Shown here: in pieces, positions 5,302-7,335 of the stretch | Numbering within the stretch: the first letter of the stretch is position 1 | Layout of the letters: each line of letters starts with the position of its first letter | NCBI GenBank assembly: GCA_049515555.1 | Contig: JBEKTY010000276.1 | Location: forward strand, 1-7,335 | Reading direction: 5' to 3' | Source of the DNA: JBEKTY01 sp049515555 | GTDB lineage: Bacteria; Planctomycetota; Planctomycetia; Pirellulales; Thermoguttaceae | DNA length: 7,335 bases | Program-made: the position numbers and the translations under genes | The notes under the pieces: model-generated | Database searches by the model: none | What the model saw: the letters and a program-made list of their open reading frames with translations, nothing else | What the model was told of the DNA's origin: nothing

Positions 5302-6430
5302 AGAGCGGCGTTTGGGACGTGGATTGGAAGCCCTGTTGGGCCAGTTGCCCGGTTGGTCGAGCCCTGTGCCGGTAGGTCCGAAGCCGCCGGTCCCGGGGCC
5401 GGTGTTGGGCCCGGCCTCGATACTGCCGGCGCTGGCCGTGCCAAGCCTTACACCACCGGCCGCCCCGCCCTCAGCGGCCCTGCCTTCGCCGGTGACCACG
5501 CCGACGGCTTCGCCGGCCATGCCGCTTGCGGCTTCGCCCACCGTGTCGCCCGCGGTTGCGCCCGCCGAACCCCCGGGCCCGCCGCAGGGGCCGATGATGG
5601 TCGCCATCGAGTTGATCGAGCACAACCCGCACCAGCCCCGCCAGGACTTCGACCCCGACGAGATCCAACGGCTCGCCGATAGCCTCGCCTCCCACGGCCT
5701 GCTGCAGGCGGTAGTCGTCCGCCGCTACGAGGATCGCTACCAGTTGATCGCCGGCGAGCGGCGGCTGCGGGCAGCTCGGCAAGCCGGCTGGACCGACGTG
5801 CCCGTGCACGTCGTCGAGGCCGACGATCGCCAGGTCGCCGAGCTGGCCATCGTCGAGAACTTGCAACGCAAGGACCTCAATCCGCTGGAAAAGGCCGCCT
5901 GCTTTCAACGCTACCTTCAGCAGTATCATTGTACACAAGAAGAACTAGCCGGGCGGCTGAAGCTCGATCGCTCGACGATCGCCAATCTGATCCGCCTGCT
6001 GGAGCTGCCGGAAGCCGTTCAGGACGCGCTGCGCCGCGGCAAGATTACGCAGGGGCACGCCCGGGCACTGCTGCCGCTGGGCGACGAGCGGGAACAGATC
6101 GCCTTTTGCGAGCGCATCCAACGTGAGGGGATGAATGTCCGCCAAACGGAGGATACGGTGCAAGACACGATTCGCGCCGCCGATCGCGAGCCGCTAAGCA
6201 TTGTGAGCCGCGACGGCGCGAGCATCAGGCCCCGCCGCGGCAAGTCGGAACACGTGGCGGCCCTGGAGCAGGAGTTCCGCCTGGCCCTGGGCCTGCGCGT
6301 CAAGATCACGCACGGCAAGGGCGGGCGCGGCAAGCTGGTGATCCCCTTTGCCGACCACGACGAGTTCCAGAGGCTCCGCCAGCACATCTGCCAAACCGCC
6401 CCCTGCGAGGTGAAATCGCAGGCCGGGTGA
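5294..6430 (+). CDS. parB: Chromosome partitioning protein ParB (Spo0J)
   Basis: A 378-residue CTP-dependent DNA clamp that loads at parS and stimulates ParA. The N-terminal LGRGLEALLG (7-16) is the ParA-interacting peptide. A long Pro/Ala/Thr-rich linker (about 20-100) follows. The ParB/Srx nucleotide-binding domain has NPHQPRQDF, GERRLRAAR (from 154) and ENLQRKDLNPLEKA (from 188). The HTH is CTQEELAGRLKLDRSTIANLI (about 213-233), and KITQGHARALL follows. The C-terminal dimerisation domain is LEQEFRLALGLRVKITHGKGGRGKLVIPF. The GTG start at 5294 has GGAGG 9 nt upstream and overlaps the parA stop, so translation is probably coupled. The linker is longer than in most ParB proteins. The parS site upstream of parA is its likely target. 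Confidence 0.96.
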   Translation: MTKERRLGRGLEALLGQLPGWSSPVPVGPKPPVPGPVLGPASILPALAVPSLTPPAAPPSAALPSPVTTPTASPAMPLAASPTVSPAVAPAEPPGPPQGPMMVAIELIEHNPHQPRQDFDPDEIQRLADSLASHGLLQAVVVRRYEDRYQLIAGERRLRAARQAGWTDVPVHVVEADDRQVAELAIVENLQRKDLNPLEKAACFQRYLQQYHCTQEELAGRLKLDRSTIANLIRLLELPEAVQDALRRGKITQGHARALLPLGDEREQIAFCERIQREGMNVRQTEDTVQDTIRAADREPLSIVSRDGASIRPRRGKSEHVAALEQEFRLALGLRVKITHGKGGRGKLVIPFADHDEFQRLRQHICQTAPCEVKSQAG

Positions 6431-6460
6431 CTTTTTTGGCCGCGCAGGGGCAAAAAAAGT
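6430..6460 (+). repeat. Imperfect hairpin after parB
   Basis: ACTTTTTTGGCC (6430-6441) can pair with GGGGCAAAAAAAGT (6447-6460) with one bulge and one mismatch. It overlaps the last base of the parB stop codon. The T-run is on the 5' arm, so on the plus strand it is not an intrinsic terminator. It may be a decayed dispersed repeat or a weak mRNA 3' structure. Confidence 0.35.
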
Positions 6461-6466
6461 GGAGCC

Positions 6467-6568
6467 GGTGAGCAAGGGAGCAGGTAAACAGGTGAAAGAC
6501 AACGGAGAACTGCAAACCCAAGGGGAAGCCTGCTCACCTGCGGTCTCCTGTTCACCTGATCGCCTGTT
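6467..6568. repeat. Degenerate CAGGTGAACAGG repeat cluster
   Basis: The left block (6467-6500) contains GAGCAGGTAAACAGGTGAA. The right block (6528-6568) contains CTGCTCACCTG and CTGTTCACCTG, followed by GCCTGTTCGC. They are imperfect inverted copies of an 8-10 nt unit (CAGGTGAA/TTCACCTG). The block occupies most of the spacer between parB and the tRNA promoter. No reading frame here looks coding. Confidence 0.55.
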
Positions 6569-6583
6569 CGCGTATTCATGGCG

Positions 6584-6612
6584 TTGCTTTCGCGCCGCCG
6601 GCCGGGTACCAT
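6584..6612 (+). promoter_or_regulatory. Candidate promoter of tRNA-Pro
   Basis: TTGCTT (6584-6589) and TACCAT (6607-6612) are 17 bp apart, each matching 4 of 6 consensus bases. The tRNA 5' end is 11 bp after the -10, giving a very short leader. Confidence 0.45.
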
Positions 6613-6623
6613 GAGGAAACTCG

Positions 6624-6698
6624 CGGGGCGTGGCGCAGTCTGGCTAGCGCGCCTGGTTTGGGACCAGGAAGTCGAAGGTTCAAATCCTTTCGCCCCGA
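6624..6698 (+). tRNA. tRNA-Pro (anticodon TGG)
   Basis: A complete cloverleaf. The acceptor arms CGGGGCG (6624-6630) and CGCCCCG (6691-6697) pair perfectly, with discriminator A6698. The D stem is GCGC/GCGC with loop AGTCTGGCTA. The anticodon stem is CCTGG/CCAGG with loop TTTGGGA, giving anticodon TGG (6659-6661), which reads CCA and other CCN codons. The T stem is GAAGG/CCTTT with loop TTCAAAT and one G-T pair. The 3' CCA is not encoded and must be added after transcription. Confidence 0.96.
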
Positions 6699-6700
6699 CT

Positions 6701-6747
6701 ACCGCCGTAAATCTTTACAAAATAGGGATTTACGGCGGTTTCTTTTT
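6701..6747 (+). terminator. Intrinsic terminator of tRNA-Pro
   Basis: Arms ACCGCCGTAAATC (6701-6713) and GATTTACGGCGGT (6727-6739) are perfect 13-bp complements with a 13-nt loop, followed by TTTCTTTTT. It starts 2 bp after the tRNA, so the tRNA is a single-gene transcript. Confidence 0.9.
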
Positions 6748-7208
6748 GCAACTGCCGCAACCCCATGCGGCCCTCGCGGGTACGATTGCGGGTACGAATG
6801 GGAAAGGCAAATGGCCAAAAAGGATAATGGTGTCGGTGACCCTATCGCCATCGGCGTACCGCTGTAGCCGCCGAAGAATATGCCCGACTTCGTCGTGGCG
6901 GTCATCAAAATGCCGCGAGTCTTCCAGCTTCAACGGCAGCTAAGCTGATCTGATGACAGCGTGCCTCGCGCTTTCGTCCGATTCCGGCGGTCGACGGCCT
7001 CGGTCCTAATCATGATCTCCTCGATGGACCGCCACCGATCCGAAATGCGGTCGCCCCCGCCATCGCCCCGCGTACTCTGGGGCCTCGGCCACCGCCGGCC
7101 CGGCAGCCCGCCCCACGCTGGCCGCCGTGTTCGCACCCGTTGGGCGACCGGCCCTGCTCTGGGCAAAGCTACCAAGGCCGCCGTTGGGGCCAACACGCCC
7201 GGCCCCCG
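6748..7208. other. Intergenic stretch with no convincing gene
   Basis: I find no complete coding region here with a ribosome site and recognisable protein. Open frames exist on both strands but they are short or lack family features. The 10-nt direct repeat GCGGGTACGA occurs at 6776-6785 and 6788-6797. A minus-strand frame near 7064-6940 (RWRSIEEIMIRTEAVDRRNR) has protein-like composition but no recognised family. Plus-strand segments from 7082 look weakly coding in changing frames and may be the broken 5' part of the partial gene at the right edge. Confidence 0.4.
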
Positions 7209-7335
7209 ACCGCTACCGCGACGCCAACCATCGAGGTGAAAGGCGAGGTGTACCGCTGGAAGATGGTAAGTCCCAAGGAGTTCTTGACCGTTGGCGGACC
7301 AATGGTGTTGAGCCGGAGCTTGTACCAGACCGATG
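7209..7335 (+). CDS. Unidentified partial coding region at the right edge
   Basis: The last 42 codons read TATATPTIEVKGEVYRWKMV, then SPKEFLTVGGPMVLSRSLYQTD, which has balanced, protein-like composition after a Pro/Thr/Ala-rich stretch. The frame runs off the window and I do not recognise the family. In this phase there is no stop back to 6957, but the upstream residues look like noise and have no ATG. Possible starts are GTG 7236 or ATG 7263; AAGGCGAGG lies about 12 nt before the latter, which is slightly far. The start given here is only where coding-like sequence begins. It could equally be the 3' continuation of a frameshifted gene (7082 onward). Confidence 0.35.

Noticed and set aside
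4429..5625. Long minus-strand open frame opposite parA and the ParB linker
   Set aside because: Antisense shadow of parAB; its N-terminus is the complement of the ParB Pro/Ala linker and its C-terminus reads through the repeat hairpin.
6578..6943. Plus-strand open frame of 121 codons across the tRNA
   Set aside because: It runs through the tRNA-Pro gene and its terminator; both RNA features are unambiguous.
6880..6948. Small ORF MPDFVVAVIKMPRVFQLQRQLS
   Set aside because: Only 22 residues, no ribosome site and no recognisable features.

Overview
The window looks like chromosomal DNA of a GC-rich planctomycete (Planctomycetota). Three things suggest this: a DUF1559/H-x9-DG prepilin-like protein of the type hugely expanded in that phylum, several families of short palindromic and tandem intergenic repeats that I associate with planctomycete genomes, and GTG starts in the parAB pair. 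The phylum call is inference; no rRNA or other phylogenetic marker is present.

Layout. Bases 17-2602 hold two minus-strand genes: a DUF1559 type II/IV pseudopilin-like surface protein and, upstream of it, a stand-alone 3-hydroxyacyl-CoA dehydrogenase whose interdomain linker contains an in-frame palindromic repeat. Bases 2603-2876 are a divergent intergenic region with a 9-nt tandem repeat, a perfect 27-bp inverted repeat and outward-facing promoter candidates. Bases 2877-4181 encode a DUF1015 family protein on the plus strand. Bases 4182-4554 carry a second copy of the same inverted-repeat family, one near-consensus parS centromere site plus a degenerate one, a promoter candidate and a perfect 28-bp hairpin ending just before the parA ribosome binding site. 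Bases 4555-6430 are a translationally coupled parA-parB pair. After a repeat-rich spacer comes tRNA-Pro(TGG) with its own promoter candidate and a strong intrinsic terminator (6584-6747). The last 590 bases have no convincing complete gene; the final ~125 bases look coding, but the open frame has no clear start and coding-like sequence changes frame upstream.

How it fits together. ParA (ATPase), ParB (CTP-dependent clamp) and the parS-like site 250 bp upstream form a complete chromosome-segregation cassette. The neighbouring genes (fatty-acid oxidation, surface pseudopilin, DUF1015) are housekeeping or lineage-specific and show no obvious pathway link. I see no clear novel defence or mobile system. 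The most unusual content is the density and placement of repeats: palindromic elements flank the DUF1015 gene on both sides, sit inside the dehydrogenase reading frame and occupy the parA leader.
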